Shown in pieces: positions 35,490 to 47,047 of a stretch of DNA of 64,000 nt (position 1 is its first letter; the number at the start of each line of letters is the position of its first letter). A program made the position numbers and the translations under genes. A model generated the notes under the pieces. That model did not search any database. It saw nothing but the letters and a program-made list of their open reading frames with translations, and was not told the origin of the DNA. The stretch lies in assembly GCF_014193515.1 (NCBI RefSeq), contig NZ_BLXX01000010.1, positions 150,523-214,522 on the forward strand, in the 5' to 3' direction. This DNA is from Geomonas silvestris (lineage in GTDB: Bacteria; Desulfobacterota; Desulfuromonadia; Geobacterales; Geobacteraceae).

Positions 35490-36449
35490 ATGGCAGTCAC
35501 CCAGACCTACATGGATTTCGAGAAACCTCTGGCAGAGCTGGAGAAGAAGATTCAGGAACTCTCTTCCTTTGCATCCGAGGGGGTCGATCTGACCCAGGAG
35601 GTGGCCAAGTTGGAACAGAAAGCCGAGCAGATGCGCGAGGAGATGTTCAACAATCTGAGCCGCTGGCAGACCGCCCAGGTGGCGCGCCACATCAACCGCC
35701 CCTTCACCCTTGACTACCTGAACCTGATCTTCACCGAATTCGTCGAGCTGCACGGCGACCGCAACTTCGGCGACGACCACGCCATCGTGGGTGGCTTGGC
35801 CCGCCTGGACGGCGAGCCGGTCATGGTGATCGGCCACCAGAAGGGGCGCGACACCAAGGAGAAGGTGTTCCGCAACTTCGGCATGCCCAACCCCGAAGGG
35901 TACCGCAAGGCGCTGCGCCTGATGCAGATGGCCGAGCGCTTCAAGCTCCCCATCATCACCTTCGTGGACACCCCGGGCGCCTTTCCCGGCATCGGTGCCG
36001 AGGAGCGCGGCCAGGCCGAGGCGATCGCCCGCAACCTGCGCGAGATGTCCCGCCTCACCGTACCCATCATCGTGGTGATCACCGGTGAGGGCGGCTCCGG
36101 CGGCGCGCTCGCCATCGCCGTTGGCGACCGGATCCTCATGTTGCAGCACTCGGTCTACGCCGTCATTTCGCCGGAAGGGTGCGCCGCCATCCTCTGGTCC
36201 GACGGCACCAAGGGTGCCCAGGCCGCCGAGGCGCTGAAGCTCGTGGCGACTGACATCAAGGAGCTCGAGGTCATCGACGAGATCGTCAAGGAGCCGGCCG
36301 GCGGTGCACACCGCGACCACGCCGAAATGGCGAAGAACCTGCACGAGGCGCTCTCCAGGAACCTGCAGGAGCTCAAAGAAGTCACCCCCGACCAGCTCAT
36401 CGAGCTGCGCTACCAGAAGTTCAGGAAGATGTCGCGGTTTATGGAGTAA
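35490..36449 (+). CDS. accA: Acetyl-CoA carboxylase carboxyltransferase subunit alpha
   Basis: A 319-residue carboxyltransferase subunit that works with AccD to make malonyl-CoA. The N-terminal helix [43 protein letters not shown] and [11 protein letters not shown] are hallmarks. ATG 35490 has AGGAGA upstream; a short upstream extension is not family-like. No accD is visible in the window. Confidence 0.97.
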   Translation: MAVTQTYMDFEKPLAELEKKIQELSSFASEGVDLTQEVAKLEQKAEQMREEMFNNLSRWQTAQVARHINRPFTLDYLNLIFTEFVELHGDRNFGDDHAIVGGLARLDGEPVMVIGHQKGRDTKEKVFRNFGMPNPEGYRKALRLMQMAERFKLPIITFVDTPGAFPGIGAEERGQAEAIARNLREMSRLTVPIIVVITGEGGSGGALAIAVGDRILMLQHSVYAVISPEGCAAILWSDGTKGAQAAEALKLVATDIKELEVIDEIVKEPAGGAHRDHAEMAKNLHEALSRNLQELKEVTPDQLIELRYQKFRKMSRFME

Positions 36450-36476
36450 GATCCGAGCTGCTTCTTGAAATGATTT

Positions 36477-36512
36477 AAAAAGGCCCAAGGCGAAAACCTT
36501 GGGCCTTTTTTT
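36477..36512 (+). terminator. Terminator after accA
   Basis: AAGGCCCAAGG and CCTTGGGCCTT arms around CGAAAA, followed by TTTTTTA. Confidence 0.9.
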
Positions 36513-36609
36513 ATCGAGGCTTCTGACATAGCAGGATTGAGTTGTTGGTATTTGCTAATATGTCGATAGGTTTAAATGTGTAAAAAACTTAGGATTCCGG
36601 TCTTGAGTC

Positions 36610-36638
36610 TTGACAGTAGTTGGTAACGGTGCTATTTA
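36610..36638 (+). promoter_or_regulatory. Sigma-70 promoter of the outer-membrane barrel gene
   Basis: TTGACA and TATTTA with exactly 17 bp between; the predicted leader is about 65 nt. Confidence 0.7.
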
Positions 36639-36711
36639 TTTCAGTGTTTACATCGGGTAATGTGTATTCTGTAATTTCTGCAATCGACAACGAAGTAAAA
36701 GGAGAACGACT

Positions 36712-37305
36712 ATGAAACTGAGAATGCTGCTAGTAGTCTTCATTGTTGCTGTACTTGCCACTCCGGCAATGGCTGCCGGCCCGTACATGGGTGGCTCGCT
36801 TGGAGTCGCTATTTTTCACGACAGCGACCTTAGTGCAGGTGGTAACACTGCAAATGCTGAGTACGACCCTGGCTTTACTTTTAACATCAATGGCGGATAC
36901 AACTTTGACCCCGTGCGCTTAGAGGCAGAATTCGGGTACAAGAATGCGGATCTTGACAAGATCACTGTAGGTGGATCGACTTTCAGTGGTAGTGGCAGTG
37001 ACGTGACGGTTCTAAGCTACATGTTAAACGGCTACTACGACTTCAAAATTTCGAGTCCGTTTACGCCTTATGTTGGCGCAGGACTCGGTATTTTGCACGG
37101 AGAGTTAGATGATGCCGGCGTCAAATCCGATGACACCACTTTCGGGTATCAGTTCATGGTCGGTGCTGGGTATAAAATCAATAAGCACATAACCTTGGAT
37201 CTCTCCTATCGCTTCCAGGGGGCAGCCTCTGACTTCAGCGAGAATGGTTTGAGCATCTCCTACCACAGCAGCAACATCCTCGCCGGGGTGCGCTACAACT
37301 TCTAG
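36712..37305 (+). CDS. OmpA-like/OmpW-like eight-stranded outer membrane barrel
   Basis: A 197-residue exported protein. The signal peptide ends at AMAAG (about residue 22). The mature part alternates hydrophobic and polar residues in about eight strands and ends ILAGVRYNF, with the C-terminal Phe typical of barrel proteins. YVGAGLGILHGE and LDLSYRFQGA are typical of the OMP_b-brl group. No peptidoglycan-binding OmpA domain is attached. It has its own promoter and terminator and is somewhat less GC-rich than its neighbours. Possible roles are adhesion, envelope stability or small-molecule passage. Confidence 0.8.
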   Translation: MKLRMLLVVFIVAVLATPAMAAGPYMGGSLGVAIFHDSDLSAGGNTANAEYDPGFTFNINGGYNFDPVRLEAEFGYKNADLDKITVGGSTFSGSGSDVTVLSYMLNGYYDFKISSPFTPYVGAGLGILHGELDDAGVKSDDTTFGYQFMVGAGYKINKHITLDLSYRFQGAASDFSENGLSISYHSSNILAGVRYNF

Positions 37306-37330
37306 TACGTCACGCCCTAGCGACGAAACA

Positions 37331-37378
37331 AAAAGGCGCTTGCTGTCCATCACGTGATGAGACAACAAGCGCCTTTGT
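37331..37378 (+). terminator. Terminator after the barrel gene
   Basis: AAAGGCGCTTGCTG and CAACAAGCGCCTTT arms form a long stem with a TTGTT tail. Confidence 0.85.
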
Positions 37379-37414
37379 TATGGTTGTGCTGGTATTTCGG
37401 GGAAAACGGTCCCG

Positions 37415-37533
37415 ATGGGTCCCCTCTCCCCTTGCGGGAGAGGGGCAGGGTTAGGGGGACGGCGCCACTGCATCGTTGATGGCAGCATCACCCACCCCCC
37501 GGCCCCCTCCCGTCAAGGGAGGGGGAGAGGTGG
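37415..37533. repeat. Paired REP-like hairpins
   Basis: Two G/C-rich hairpins, CCCCTCTCCCCTTGCGGGAGAG with GGG, and CCCCCTCCC with GGGAGGGGG, stand in opposite orientation about 50 bp apart, between convergent genes. It is a common type of bacterial interspersed palindrome. Confidence 0.6.
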
Positions 37534-37599
37534 TTCCGAAATATCCGCTGTGCCTCTTTTATTGTGATCACCGGGCCTCGTGGCGGCCGGTTCCCTGGA

Positions 37600-39324
<1,725 letters not shown>

Positions 39325-39360
39325 AAAGCCCCCGGAACAGGCTAGTGTCCCAGGGGCTTT
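39325..39360 (-). terminator. Terminator downstream of the DUF445 gene
   Basis: AAAGCCCCCGG and the inverted CAGGGGCTTT pair around an 18-base loop; read on the minus strand it is followed by a T-rich run. It lies 70 bp past the DUF445 stop codon. Confidence 0.65.
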
Positions 39361-39429
39361 GAGAGGGGCAGGCTCGAGGCGGCGCGACGACTGCGCACAG
39401 TTCGGCCCGATTGATTGAGGCTGGTTCGG

Positions 39430-40686
39430 CTATCCGAGGGTGAGCGCCACGGCGTGCAGCAAAAGGCCGATCGCGCCGCCTACCAGGGTGCCGTTCATCC
39501 TGATGAACTGGAGATCCGTGCCGATACTCAGCTCGATCTCGTTGATGAAGTCTTCGTCCTTCCAGTCCTTCACGGTGCCGGAGATGTGCTTGGCGATGCC
39601 GCCGCGCAGGTTCTCCGCGTAGTTTCTGACGATGGTCTCCAGGTGCTCGTTGATCGATTCCCCCAGGTCCCGGTTTGCCGAGAGGGTCTTCCCCAGCGCG
39701 ACGGCCGCATCGGAAAGCTTCCTCAGCACCGTGGAATGGGGGCGGTCCAGATCCTCCACGAGCCAGTTTTTCAGGTCCGCGAGGACGTTTTTCACGTACT
39801 CGCCCAAGGGGGCGTTGCCGGCCGTCTCCAGCTTCAGGGCCTCCACCTTGGAACGGAAGAGCGGGTCGTACTTGAGCTTCACGGTGAACTCATCCACCGC
39901 CTTGTCGAACTCGCGCCTGAGCTCATGGGTCGGATCGGCGTCGACCGCCTGCACGAACTCGTTCAGGCGCTTGACGATCTTCTCGCCGGCCCCCTTCGAG
40001 AACCCGGCGGGGATGAACATGCTGAGCATCGGGTACTCGGCGCCGGCCCAGGTGTCGATGGCGGCAGCGAGCTTCTCCTGGGATTCGGGAGTGGAGATCC
40101 AGGCGGCGAAGCGGTGCATAAACTCGTCCAGCACGACCTGGTGCCGGCTCTCTTTCCTGAGCGAGTCGATGAGTACCGCGGCCGAGCCCGCCAGGTCGAA
40201 CTTCTCGATCCGGCTGTCCAGCGCTTCCTTCAGGACCTTCTGAACCCGCTCGTCCTCCACGAAGTCGAGCGATTCGGAGATGACGCGGGAGAGGCCGCGG
40301 GCCAGGCTGTCGGCGTTGTGGCGCTCGACGAGGTAGCCGCAGAGGTGCGCGGCCGGGTTCCACGCCCTAAGTTTCGCCACCAGCACCTCGGTCGCCAGGA
40401 ACTTGTCCTGGATGAACTTCGCCAGGTTCTCGGCGATGGTCTCTTTCTTGTTGGCGATGATCGCCGTGTGCGGGATGGGGACCCCCAGCGGGTGCCGGAA
40501 CAGGGCGACCACGGCGAACCAGTCGGCCAGAGCGCCGACCATGGCTGCCTCGGCGAAGGCGGCCACCCAGGCCCAGGCGCCGCTGCCGTGCTGGCTGCGC
40601 GCGATGACGAAAAGAATGCTGGCGGCTACCAGCAGTGCGCCGGCAACCATTTTGTTCCTCTTCAGTGCTGCTTTCCGTGCTTCCAT
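39430..40686 (-). CDS. DUF445 (YjiN-like) membrane-anchored protein
   Basis: A 418-residue protein with an N-terminal membrane span (about 12-30), the family signature AAMVGALADWFAVVALFRHPLG and IPHTAIIANKKETIAENLAKFI (both partial quotes), a long helical periplasmic or cytoplasmic middle, and a C-terminal hydrophobic span after GTDLQFIRMNGTLVGG. The family is widespread but uncharacterised. The ATG at 40686 has AAGGAG 5 bases upstream; a GTG two codons earlier is possible. It is monocistronic. Confidence 0.85.
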   Translation of the reverse strand: MEARKAALKRNKMVAGALLVAASILFVIARSQHGSGAWAWVAAFAEAAMVGALADWFAVVALFRHPLGVPIPHTAIIANKKETIAENLAKFIQDKFLATEVLVAKLRAWNPAAHLCGYLVERHNADSLARGLSRVISESLDFVEDERVQKVLKEALDSRIEKFDLAGSAAVLIDSLRKESRHQVVLDEFMHRFAAWISTPESQEKLAAAIDTWAGAEYPMLSMFIPAGFSKGAGEKIVKRLNEFVQAVDADPTHELRREFDKAVDEFTVKLKYDPLFRSKVEALKLETAGNAPLGEYVKNVLADLKNWLVEDLDRPHSTVLRKLSDAAVALGKTLSANRDLGESINEHLETIVRNYAENLRGGIAKHISGTVKDWKDEDFINEIELSIGTDLQFIRMNGTLVGGAIGLLLHAVALTLG

Positions 40687-40893
40687 CTCCACTCCTTACT
40701 GTCAGATCAATCGTGCCGTGCTGTGGCAGGACGCCAAGGCAGAGCAACTCATCTTTTTAACAGGTTGTCGCTCACATGGCAATACCGCTGTGAGATTCCT
40801 TTCTTTAGACAGGATCGGGTTTTGCCTTGGGTGCGGGCTATCCTGTGTGGTAATCTCTCAGACTCACTGCGATCGACATCGGGGAGGGGACCC

Positions 40894-41223
40894 ATGTTTT
40901 ACAAAAAAGACCACAACGGCTACCGCAGCGCCGTCGCGGGGGTGGCGCTGAAGACCCTGGTGCACGGCGCGAACACCCTGCTCACCGAGTTCAAGCTCGA
41001 GGCGGGACACCTCTTGCCGATGCACGCGCACGATCAGGAGCAGACCGGCTACCTGGTTTCCGGCACGATCCTGCTCACCATCGGTGCCGAGACCTTCCGC
41101 GTCGAGGCCGGCGACAGCTGGTGCATCCCCGGCAACGTGCCGCACGGCGCGGAGATCCTCGAGGACGCCGTAGCCATAGAAGTCTTCGCCCCAGTCCGTG
41201 AAGACTACCTGCCGCAGGGCTGA
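40894..41223 (+). CDS. Single-domain cupin protein
   Basis: A 109-residue small cupin barrel. HAHDQEQTGYLVSG supplies the first motif (two His and a Glu-like set) and the PGNVPHGAEIL segment the second His. It matches the cupin_2 type that binds a metal and may act as an isomerase, dioxygenase or sensor; the specific role is unknown. GGAGGGG precedes the ATG. It is divergent from the DUF445 gene. Confidence 0.85.
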   Translation: MFYKKDHNGYRSAVAGVALKTLVHGANTLLTEFKLEAGHLLPMHAHDQEQTGYLVSGTILLTIGAETFRVEAGDSWCIPGNVPHGAEILEDAVAIEVFAPVREDYLPQG

Positions 41224-41350
41224 TCGCGGGAAGCCAGCCGCAGTACTCCATCCTTATTCATTGCGATGGCTGTATCTGCTGTGTTATGACTGGAAGTAAT
41301 GTCAGAAAGATTGGATCCGGGGGTATCCCGGACGAGGAGATTAACACTAC

Positions 41351-42136
41351 ATGCAGGAGCGTTTGCAGAAGATACTCTCACAGGCGGGGGTGGCCTCGCG
41401 CCGTGAGTCGGAGACCATCATCCAGCAGGGGAGGGTGGCGGTCAATGGCGTGGTGGTGACGGAGCTCGGCACCAAGGCCGATCCGGACCAGGACAGCATC
41501 ACCGTGGACGGCAAGGAGCTCGTCATCAGCGAGAAGCGGGTCTACATCCTGCTCTACAAGCCGGTGGGCTACATGACCACGATGAAGGACCCCGAGGGGC
41601 GCCCGATCGTCACCGACCTTTTGAATGGCGTGAAGGAGCGGGTCTACCCGATCGGCCGCCTGGACTACAACACCGAGGGGCTTTTGCTGCTCACCAACGA
41701 CGGTGCGCTGGCAAACCTTCTGATGCACCCAAGCCACGAGGTCGACAAGGGGTACCTGGTCCGGGTGAGCGGCAAGGTCTCCGAAAGCCAGATGGACAAG
41801 CTGGCCAAGGGGGTCATGCTGGAGGACGGCATGACCGCGCCCGCCAAGGTGCTCCCGGTGAGCGAGAGCGAGAACAACTCCTGGATCTCCATCACCATCC
41901 ACGAGGGGCGCTACCGCCAGGTGCGCCGGATGTGCGAGGCGGTGGGGCTGAGCGTGGTGCGCCTTAAGCGCTCGCGCTACGATTTCCTGGAGATCGGCGA
42001 GTTGAAGCCCGGGGAGTTCCGCTTTCTGAGTCCGGAAGAGGTGGTGCGCCTGAAGAGGAAGACTGGACATGTTAGCGGCCGTGCCCCCCGCAAGACCGGG
42101 GTCGTTGCCAGGAGAGGAACGGCACCGCGCCGCTGA
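41351..42136 (+). CDS. rluB: 23S rRNA pseudouridine synthase RluB-type
   Basis: A 261-residue RsuA/RluB-family enzyme. The N-terminal S4 RNA-binding domain (LQKILSQAGVASRRESE) is followed by the catalytic domain with the Asp in GRLDYNTEGLLLLTNDG and the RQVRRMCEAVG motif. RluB modifies U2605 of 23S rRNA in E. coli; RluE/F or RsuA specificity cannot be excluded. The C-terminus is a basic tail (SGRAPRKTG). The start is ATG 41351 with a GAGGAG ribosome site. Confidence 0.88.
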   Translation: MQERLQKILSQAGVASRRESETIIQQGRVAVNGVVVTELGTKADPDQDSITVDGKELVISEKRVYILLYKPVGYMTTMKDPEGRPIVTDLLNGVKERVYPIGRLDYNTEGLLLLTNDGALANLLMHPSHEVDKGYLVRVSGKVSESQMDKLAKGVMLEDGMTAPAKVLPVSESENNSWISITIHEGRYRQVRRMCEAVGLSVVRLKRSRYDFLEIGELKPGEFRFLSPEEVVRLKRKTGHVSGRAPRKTGVVARRGTAPRR

Positions 42137-42204
42137 GGTTTGATGGGCTGCTGTGGTCCCAAGGGGGCGAAGGGGAGCAGCGGGAAAAAGTTCCAGCACT
42201 GGAA

Positions 42205-42230
42205 AAGCCGCCTGCTGCTCAGGCGGCTTC
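42205..42230. terminator. Bidirectional terminator between rluB and mucR
   Basis: AAGCCGCCTG and CAGGCGGCTT form a perfect 10-bp stem around CTGCT, suitable for both convergent genes. Confidence 0.8.
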
Positions 42231-42256
42231 GCTGTCGATAGCCCTGCGGGTGGTCG

Positions 42257-42763
42257 CTACGCATTGGCGGCTCGCTTGGCCTTGGGAGTCCGCGGCGTCT
42301 TGGGCGCCTTCTTTTCGCCGCCCCCCTTGGCGGCAAGCTTGGCGGCACGCACCGCCCGCGCCTTGGCCAGGTTGTCCGCGAGCCCTTTTTCCTGGGCCAT
42401 GCGGCGCCTGGCCTCCGAGAAGTTCTTCGCGGTGAGGGCCTGGCTGCTGGGGATGCCGAACTGCTTGCGGTACTCCCCCGGCTTCATGCCGTGCACCTGG
42501 GCCAGGTGGCGCGCCAGGGTCTTCATGCCGCACTTGCCGCAGATCATGCAGCAGACCTGGTCCGGCTGAAAGGCCTTTTTTACCGACATGGCCGGAGATT
42601 TCGCCTCGGGCCGCTCGGTCCCTTCCCCGATTTCCCCTTCCAGCTTCTGCAGAGCGATGTGGACTTTCTGCAGCTCCAGAAGCAGATCCTCCCCGGACAT
42701 CTCGGACACCGAGGCGTGTGACGAGACGATGTTGGCGGTCAGTTCCAGAAGCGATGATGCCAT
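42257..42763 (-). CDS. MucR/Ros-family zinc-finger regulator
   Basis: A 168-residue member of the Ros/MucR family. The core zinc finger reads CCMICGKCGMKTLARHLAQVHG, with the C-x2-C and H-x4-H ligands (quoted only by positions about 83-105), followed by the family signature MKPGEYRKQFGIPSSQAL. The first 60 residues are helical and the tail is Lys/Ala-rich (KKAPKTPRTPKAKRAANA). In alpha-proteobacteria these proteins repress exopolysaccharide and virulence genes and behave as histone-like binders of AT-rich DNA. ATG 42763 has GGAGGA upstream. An A/T-rich promoter region precedes it. Confidence 0.85.
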   Translation of the reverse strand: MASSLLELTANIVSSHASVSEMSGEDLLLELQKVHIALQKLEGEIGEGTERPEAKSPAMSVKKAFQPDQVCCMICGKCGMKTLARHLAQVHGMKPGEYRKQFGIPSSQALTAKNFSEARRRMAQEKGLADNLAKARAVRAAKLAAKGGGEKKAPKTPRTPKAKRAANA

Positions 42764-42870
42764 ATGCCTGTCCTCCATTTGAAATTTTTAAGGTGAAAAA
42801 TCTAATTGCCACTATTAAACTACATACACCTGCAAAATCAAGCAATAAAGTTTTCTGTAAACGAAAAAAG

Positions 42871-42900
42871 TTGACTGGCCAGAGTCACTTCTGCTAATTT
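42871..42900 (+). promoter_or_regulatory. Sigma-70 promoter of korDABC
   Basis: TTGACT and TAATTT are separated by 18 bp, about 55 bp before the korD start codon. Confidence 0.55.
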
Positions 42901-42956
42901 TCATGGCTCATTTTCCCGCATGTGAGGGGTCCACCGACAAGAGGGTTGATCGAATT

Positions 42957-43160
42957 ATGGGACGCATAGAGATAGACGAAATCAGATGCAAGGGGTGCGG
43001 AATCTGCACCGTGGCCTGCCCGAAGCAGCTGGTAAAGCTGTGCGATAAGGCCAACATTCAAGGGTACACTCCTGCCGAGGCAGTCAATCAGGAGCTTTGC
43101 ACAGGGTGCGCGCTGTGCGCGGAAATCTGCCCTGATGTCGCCATCAAAGTTTTCAGATAG
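42957..43160 (+). CDS. korD: 2-oxoacid:ferredoxin oxidoreductase delta (ferredoxin-like) subunit
   Basis: A 67-residue protein with two 4Fe-4S motifs, CKGCGICTVACP and CTGCALCAEICP, each CX2CX2CX3CP. It passes electrons from the TPP-bearing subunits to ferredoxin. The gene is first of four in the order D-A-B-C. ATG 42957 is chosen so the protein begins MGRIEIDEIRC; GAGGG lies about 10 bases upstream. Confidence 0.92.
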   Translation: MGRIEIDEIRCKGCGICTVACPKQLVKLCDKANIQGYTPAEAVNQELCTGCALCAEICPDVAIKVFR

Positions 43161-43284
43161 TACCCGCCACAGGTGCTGTGCAAGACTCGTCCAAACCTGG
43201 TGAGCCATCGCCACATCTTCTGAGCGTAACCTGCAAAGAGCACAGCCCGGTTCCGCAGGGAACGGGCATTTTTGGGAGGAGCAC

Positions 43285-44343
43285 GTGTCCAAGCGCCTTT
43301 TCGTGAAAGGCAACGAAGCCGCCGCCATGGGTGCCATCGAGGCCGGGTGCCGCTACTATTTCGGCTACCCGATCACGCCGCAGAGCGACATCCCCGAGTA
43401 CCTGTCCCGCGAACTCCCCAAGCTTAACGGCGAGTTCATCCAAGCCGAGAGCGAGGTCGCGGCCATCAACATGCTCCTGGGGGCCTCGGCCTGCGGTGTG
43501 CGTGCCATGACCTCCTCGTCGAGCCCCGGCATCTCGCTTAAGCAGGAGGGGATCTCCTACATGGCCGGCGCCGAGCTTCCCGGCGTGATCATCAACATCT
43601 CCCGCTCCGGCCCGGGGTTGGGCGGCATCGACGCCTCCCAGTCGGACTACTTCCAGTCGGTTAAAGGTGGCGGCCACGGCGGCTACCGGATCGCGGTCCT
43701 CGCGCCCAACTCGGTGCAGGAGATGTACGACCTCACCATGCACGCCTTCGACCTGGCGGACCAGTACCGCACGCCGGTCATGGTGTTGGGTGACTCGGTG
43801 ATCGGGCAGATGAAAGAGGCCCTGGTCCCCAACCCGCGTCCCAACCGCGAGCTCCCCGCCAAGGGATGGGCGGTGCGCGGCAAGAGTGGCGGCGAGCAGC
43901 GCATCGTCAAGTCGCTCTTTTTGGGCGACGGCGAGCTGGAGGCCCACAACTGGCGCCTGCACGCGAAGTATAAGCAGATGATGGACGTGGAGTGCCTGAG
44001 CGAGGAGTTCGAGACCGCCGACGCGAAGCTCCTGGTCACGGCCTACGGCTCGGTGGCCCGCATCGCCCACACCGCGGTCGCCATGGCCCGCGAGGAAGGG
44101 CTCAAGGTCGGCCTGTTCCGTCCCATCACCCTTTGCCCCTTCCCGGAAAAGGCGCTCAAGGCCGCAGGCGAGCGCGCCGGTCGCATCCTCGACATCGAGC
44201 TCAACACCGGCCAGATGGTGGAGGACGTCCGCCTGGCGGTCGGCTCCAACGTCGAGGTCTCCTTCTACGGCAGGCCGCCGGGGGCGGGATCGCTGCCGTC
44301 GCCCGAGGAACTCTTGGATCAGATCAGGAAACACTACGCCTAG
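43285..44343 (+). CDS. korA: 2-oxoglutarate/branched 2-oxoacid:ferredoxin oxidoreductase alpha subunit
   Basis: A 352-residue pyruvate:ferredoxin oxidoreductase-family alpha subunit (KorA/VorB type). [29 protein letters not shown] is the characteristic N-terminal region (described, positions 8-36). It binds the 2-oxoacid/CoA side with the beta subunit to form acyl-CoA. In Geobacter this four-subunit enzyme is taken to run the 2-oxoglutarate step of the TCA cycle; a VorB-like branched-chain specificity is the alternative. The start is GTG 43285 with a GGAGGAG ribosome site. Confidence 0.9.
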   Translation: MSKRLFVKGNEAAAMGAIEAGCRYYFGYPITPQSDIPEYLSRELPKLNGEFIQAESEVAAINMLLGASACGVRAMTSSSSPGISLKQEGISYMAGAELPGVIINISRSGPGLGGIDASQSDYFQSVKGGGHGGYRIAVLAPNSVQEMYDLTMHAFDLADQYRTPVMVLGDSVIGQMKEALVPNPRPNRELPAKGWAVRGKSGGEQRIVKSLFLGDGELEAHNWRLHAKYKQMMDVECLSEEFETADAKLLVTAYGSVARIAHTAVAMAREEGLKVGLFRPITLCPFPEKALKAAGERAGRILDIELNTGQMVEDVRLAVGSNVEVSFYGRPPGAGSLPSPEELLDQIRKHYA

Positions 44344-44371
44344 GCTTTCGACCCAGAGAGGGGTTACCACT

Positions 44372-45112
<741 letters not shown>

Positions 45113-45151
45113 TTAAGTACAACCTCAACCTGTTTCTCTGGGGGAGTTTCC

Positions 45152-45697
45152 ATGCGACACGATGTACTCATAGCCGGATTTGGCGGGCAGGGCGTGCTCT
45201 TGGCCGGCAACGTCCTCTCCTATGCCGCCCTGGACGAAGGGAAAAACGTTAGCTACTTTCCCGCCTACGGCGTAGAGAAGCGTGGGGGCACCGCGAACTG
45301 CACCGTCGTCATCGCCGACGGCGCGGTGGGTTCTCCGGTAGTAGGCTCCCCTTCGGTGCTGGTGGCCTTGAACCAGGGCTCCTTGGACCGCTTGGGAGCC
45401 AAGATCCGCCCCGGCGGCATCTGCATCCTCAATTCCTCGCTGGTCGATGCCGCCACCTTGGGGCGCAGCGACGTGAAGGTGGTGAGCGTCCCGATGAACG
45501 AGATCGCCACCGACCTGGGTGACCCGAGGATGGTGAACATGGTGGCCCTGGGCGCGTACGCCGAGCTCACCGGTGCCGTTTCCCTCGAGGCGCTGGCCGA
45601 AGCACTCAAGGCAGCGCTCCCCGAGCGCAACCACCGCTTCATCCCGGCCAACGCCAAGGCGATGGAGACCGGTGCACAGTGCGCCCGCGTCGAGTAG
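45152..45697 (+). CDS. korC: 2-oxoacid:ferredoxin oxidoreductase gamma subunit
   Basis: A 181-residue gamma subunit. VLIAGFGGQGVLLAGNVL is the family nucleotide/CoA-binding start, and YFPAYGVEKRGGTANC follows. It completes the KorDABC enzyme. GGGGGAG precedes the ATG. A tRNA promoter begins about 35 bp after its stop. Confidence 0.93.
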   Translation: MRHDVLIAGFGGQGVLLAGNVLSYAALDEGKNVSYFPAYGVEKRGGTANCTVVIADGAVGSPVVGSPSVLVALNQGSLDRLGAKIRPGGICILNSSLVDAATLGRSDVKVVSVPMNEIATDLGDPRMVNMVALGAYAELTGAVSLEALAEALKAALPERNHRFIPANAKAMETGAQCARVE

Positions 45698-45731
45698 CCG
45701 GTAAATTAATGAGCATCGCTCCGAAAAACGC

Positions 45732-45761
45732 TTGACAGGACCGGAAGGATTCTGGTATTTA
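45732..45761 (+). promoter_or_regulatory. Promoter of the tRNA-Gln/tRNA-Glu pair
   Basis: TTGACA and TATTTA with 18 bp between, 16 bases before the first tRNA base. Confidence 0.65.
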
Positions 45762-45777
45762 GTTTGTCTCGCAACGA

Positions 45778-45852
45778 AGGGGTGTCGCCAAGCGGTAAGG
45801 CAACGGACTCTGACTCCGTCATTCCGAGGTTCGAATCCTCGCACCCCTGCCA
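45778..45852 (+). tRNA. tRNA-Gln (anticodon CTG)
   Basis: Acceptor AGGGGTG pairs with CACCCCT; the anticodon stem ACGGA/TCCGT holds the loop CTCTGAC, giving anticodon CTG. The T arm has GAGGTTCGAATCCTC. CCA is encoded. Confidence 0.95.
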
Positions 45853-45884
45853 ACAGCAGTCCCGGCCTTTGGCCGTTACAGATT

Positions 45885-45959
45885 GGTCCCATCGTCTAGT
45901 GGTTAGGACACCGGCCTTTCACGTCGGTAACAGGGGTTCAAGTCCCCTTGGGATCACCA
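45885..45959 (+). tRNA. tRNA-Glu (anticodon TTC)
   Basis: Acceptor GGTCCCA pairs with TGGGATC (one wobble). The anticodon loop CTTTCAC gives TTC. The T arm contains GGGGTTCAAGTCCCC, and CCA is encoded. It marks the left boundary of the accessory region. Confidence 0.95.
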
Positions 45960-45962
45960 TAA

Positions 45963-45999
45963 AAAAGGCAGTGACCGTGAGGTCGCTGCCTTTTTCTTT
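45963..45999 (+). terminator. Terminator after the tRNA genes
   Basis: AAGGCAGTGACC and GGTCGCTGCCTT arms followed by TTTCTTTT. Confidence 0.85.
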
Positions 46000-46189
46000 T
46001 CCCGCTCCGCCTCCGTAGCAGAAGCTCCCCCTATCTATATATACGCCCCACCGCCAGGGGCTGGCTCCCACCTCCAAAATTCCATGCGCCCAAGTTTCAC
46101 GTTACACCACAGCAGGTGCCCTCACGTTCCCCACTTTGAAAAAGGGTGGACAGGGGGGATTTGCCTTTAGAACGACCCGCCGTAGCTGA

Positions 46190-46456
46190 TCAGGATAGCA
46201 TCCTGTCGTAGTCTTTGTGGGTGCCGATCCAGAACCAGAGGACACCATCGGCGGTTGCTACTCCTAAGGCGCGATATCTTAATCCGACACGGGCTGACCA
46301 GAAGCGGCCTATCTGTTTGAAATGTAGAGATGGGTGGCGAGGATTGCGCTTTAGAAGAGCGAAGTTACCGTCGGCAAGCGCCTGAACCTTAGATGGCAGG
46401 TTGGTGTAGCAATCCCAGAAACCGGGAGAAGTATGGTGGGTTAAAGCGGTTTGCAT
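46190..46456 (-). CDS. RelE/ParE-type toxin
   Basis: An 88-residue basic protein with the RelE/ParE fold pattern: FWDCYTNLPSKVQALADG, RNPRHPSLHFKQIGRFWSARVG, RYRALGV and a C-terminal FWIGTHKDYDRML. Conserved basic and aromatic residues (R, H, Y) fit an mRNA interferase-like or gyrase-directed toxin. It overlaps the 3' end of the upstream antitoxin gene by 16 bp, so the two are translationally coupled. Family rank (RelE, HigB or ParE) is uncertain. Confidence 0.8.
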   Translation of the reverse strand: MQTALTHHTSPGFWDCYTNLPSKVQALADGNFALLKRNPRHPSLHFKQIGRFWSARVGLRYRALGVATADGVLWFWIGTHKDYDRMLS

Positions 46457-46641
46457 TTACCCGCAGCGAATTGAGCAAGCGCTTCATCTGCGAGATGGTC
46501 AAGTTTCCCCGCGGCAACGTCGGTTTTCAACGCTCGATCCCAACGTTCTGCCTCGTACTGTGCAAACCACTGGCTGAACTGGCGCAGTTCCTTATCAGGA
46601 AGGGAGGCGACCTCAGCCTCTAGCTTTTTTAGCGATAGCAT
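46441..46641 (-). CDS. Antitoxin partner of the RelE-type toxin
   Basis: A 66-residue acidic/helical protein (LKKLEAEVASLPDKELRQFSQWFAQYEAERWDRAL in outline) with no clear helix-turn-helix. It precedes and overlaps the toxin gene, the normal order for relBE-like modules. The C-terminal DEALAQFAAGKCKPL probably wraps the toxin. Family not certain. Confidence 0.7.
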   Translation of the reverse strand: MLSLKKLEAEVASLPDKELRQFSQWFAQYEAERWDRALKTDVAAGKLDHLADEALAQFAAGKCKPL

Positions 46642-47047
46642 AGTAATGCTCCAAAATAAGATACTTATCGAGTTTCGAACCGAGGAAAGATTACCACATA
46701 CCTTTACCCATCGTCAAATTGGAGCCCGGACTCGCCCGTATCCTGCCACGAATCCTCGTCCCGTAACGCCCCTTCAGCCAGCACAAGGTCAACTACTGAC
46801 CGCCCTGCTCAAATCCTGAAACTTAAATAAAGTTAACAATGTGCGTCATAGCGCAGAAAAAACCTGTGCAAGCCCGGAGCAGCAGGCGGCAAGGCTGAGG
46901 TCTCGAAAGCAGAGGGCGTACCTGCTGAAAACCCTAATGGCATCAGTCCCCTGCAAAATTCTGGCACACCACCTAGAAGGGTTGGCATCATTGTTGGATT
47001 AAGGTTTATCAACAAGCGATGAAACACCAACCCACAGGAGGTAAGTC
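46642..47047. other. Non-coding stretch between the toxin module and an orphan gene
   Basis: About 400 bp, with no convincing gene. It includes the antitoxin promoter on the minus strand, and a short inverted repeat (TTGTTG...CAACAA) near 46990-47015. Confidence 0.4.

Noticed and set aside
39415..41223. A 602-codon plus-strand frame ending in the cupin
   Set aside because: Only its last 109 residues are cupin-like with a ribosome site at 40894; the rest is antisense to the DUF445 gene.
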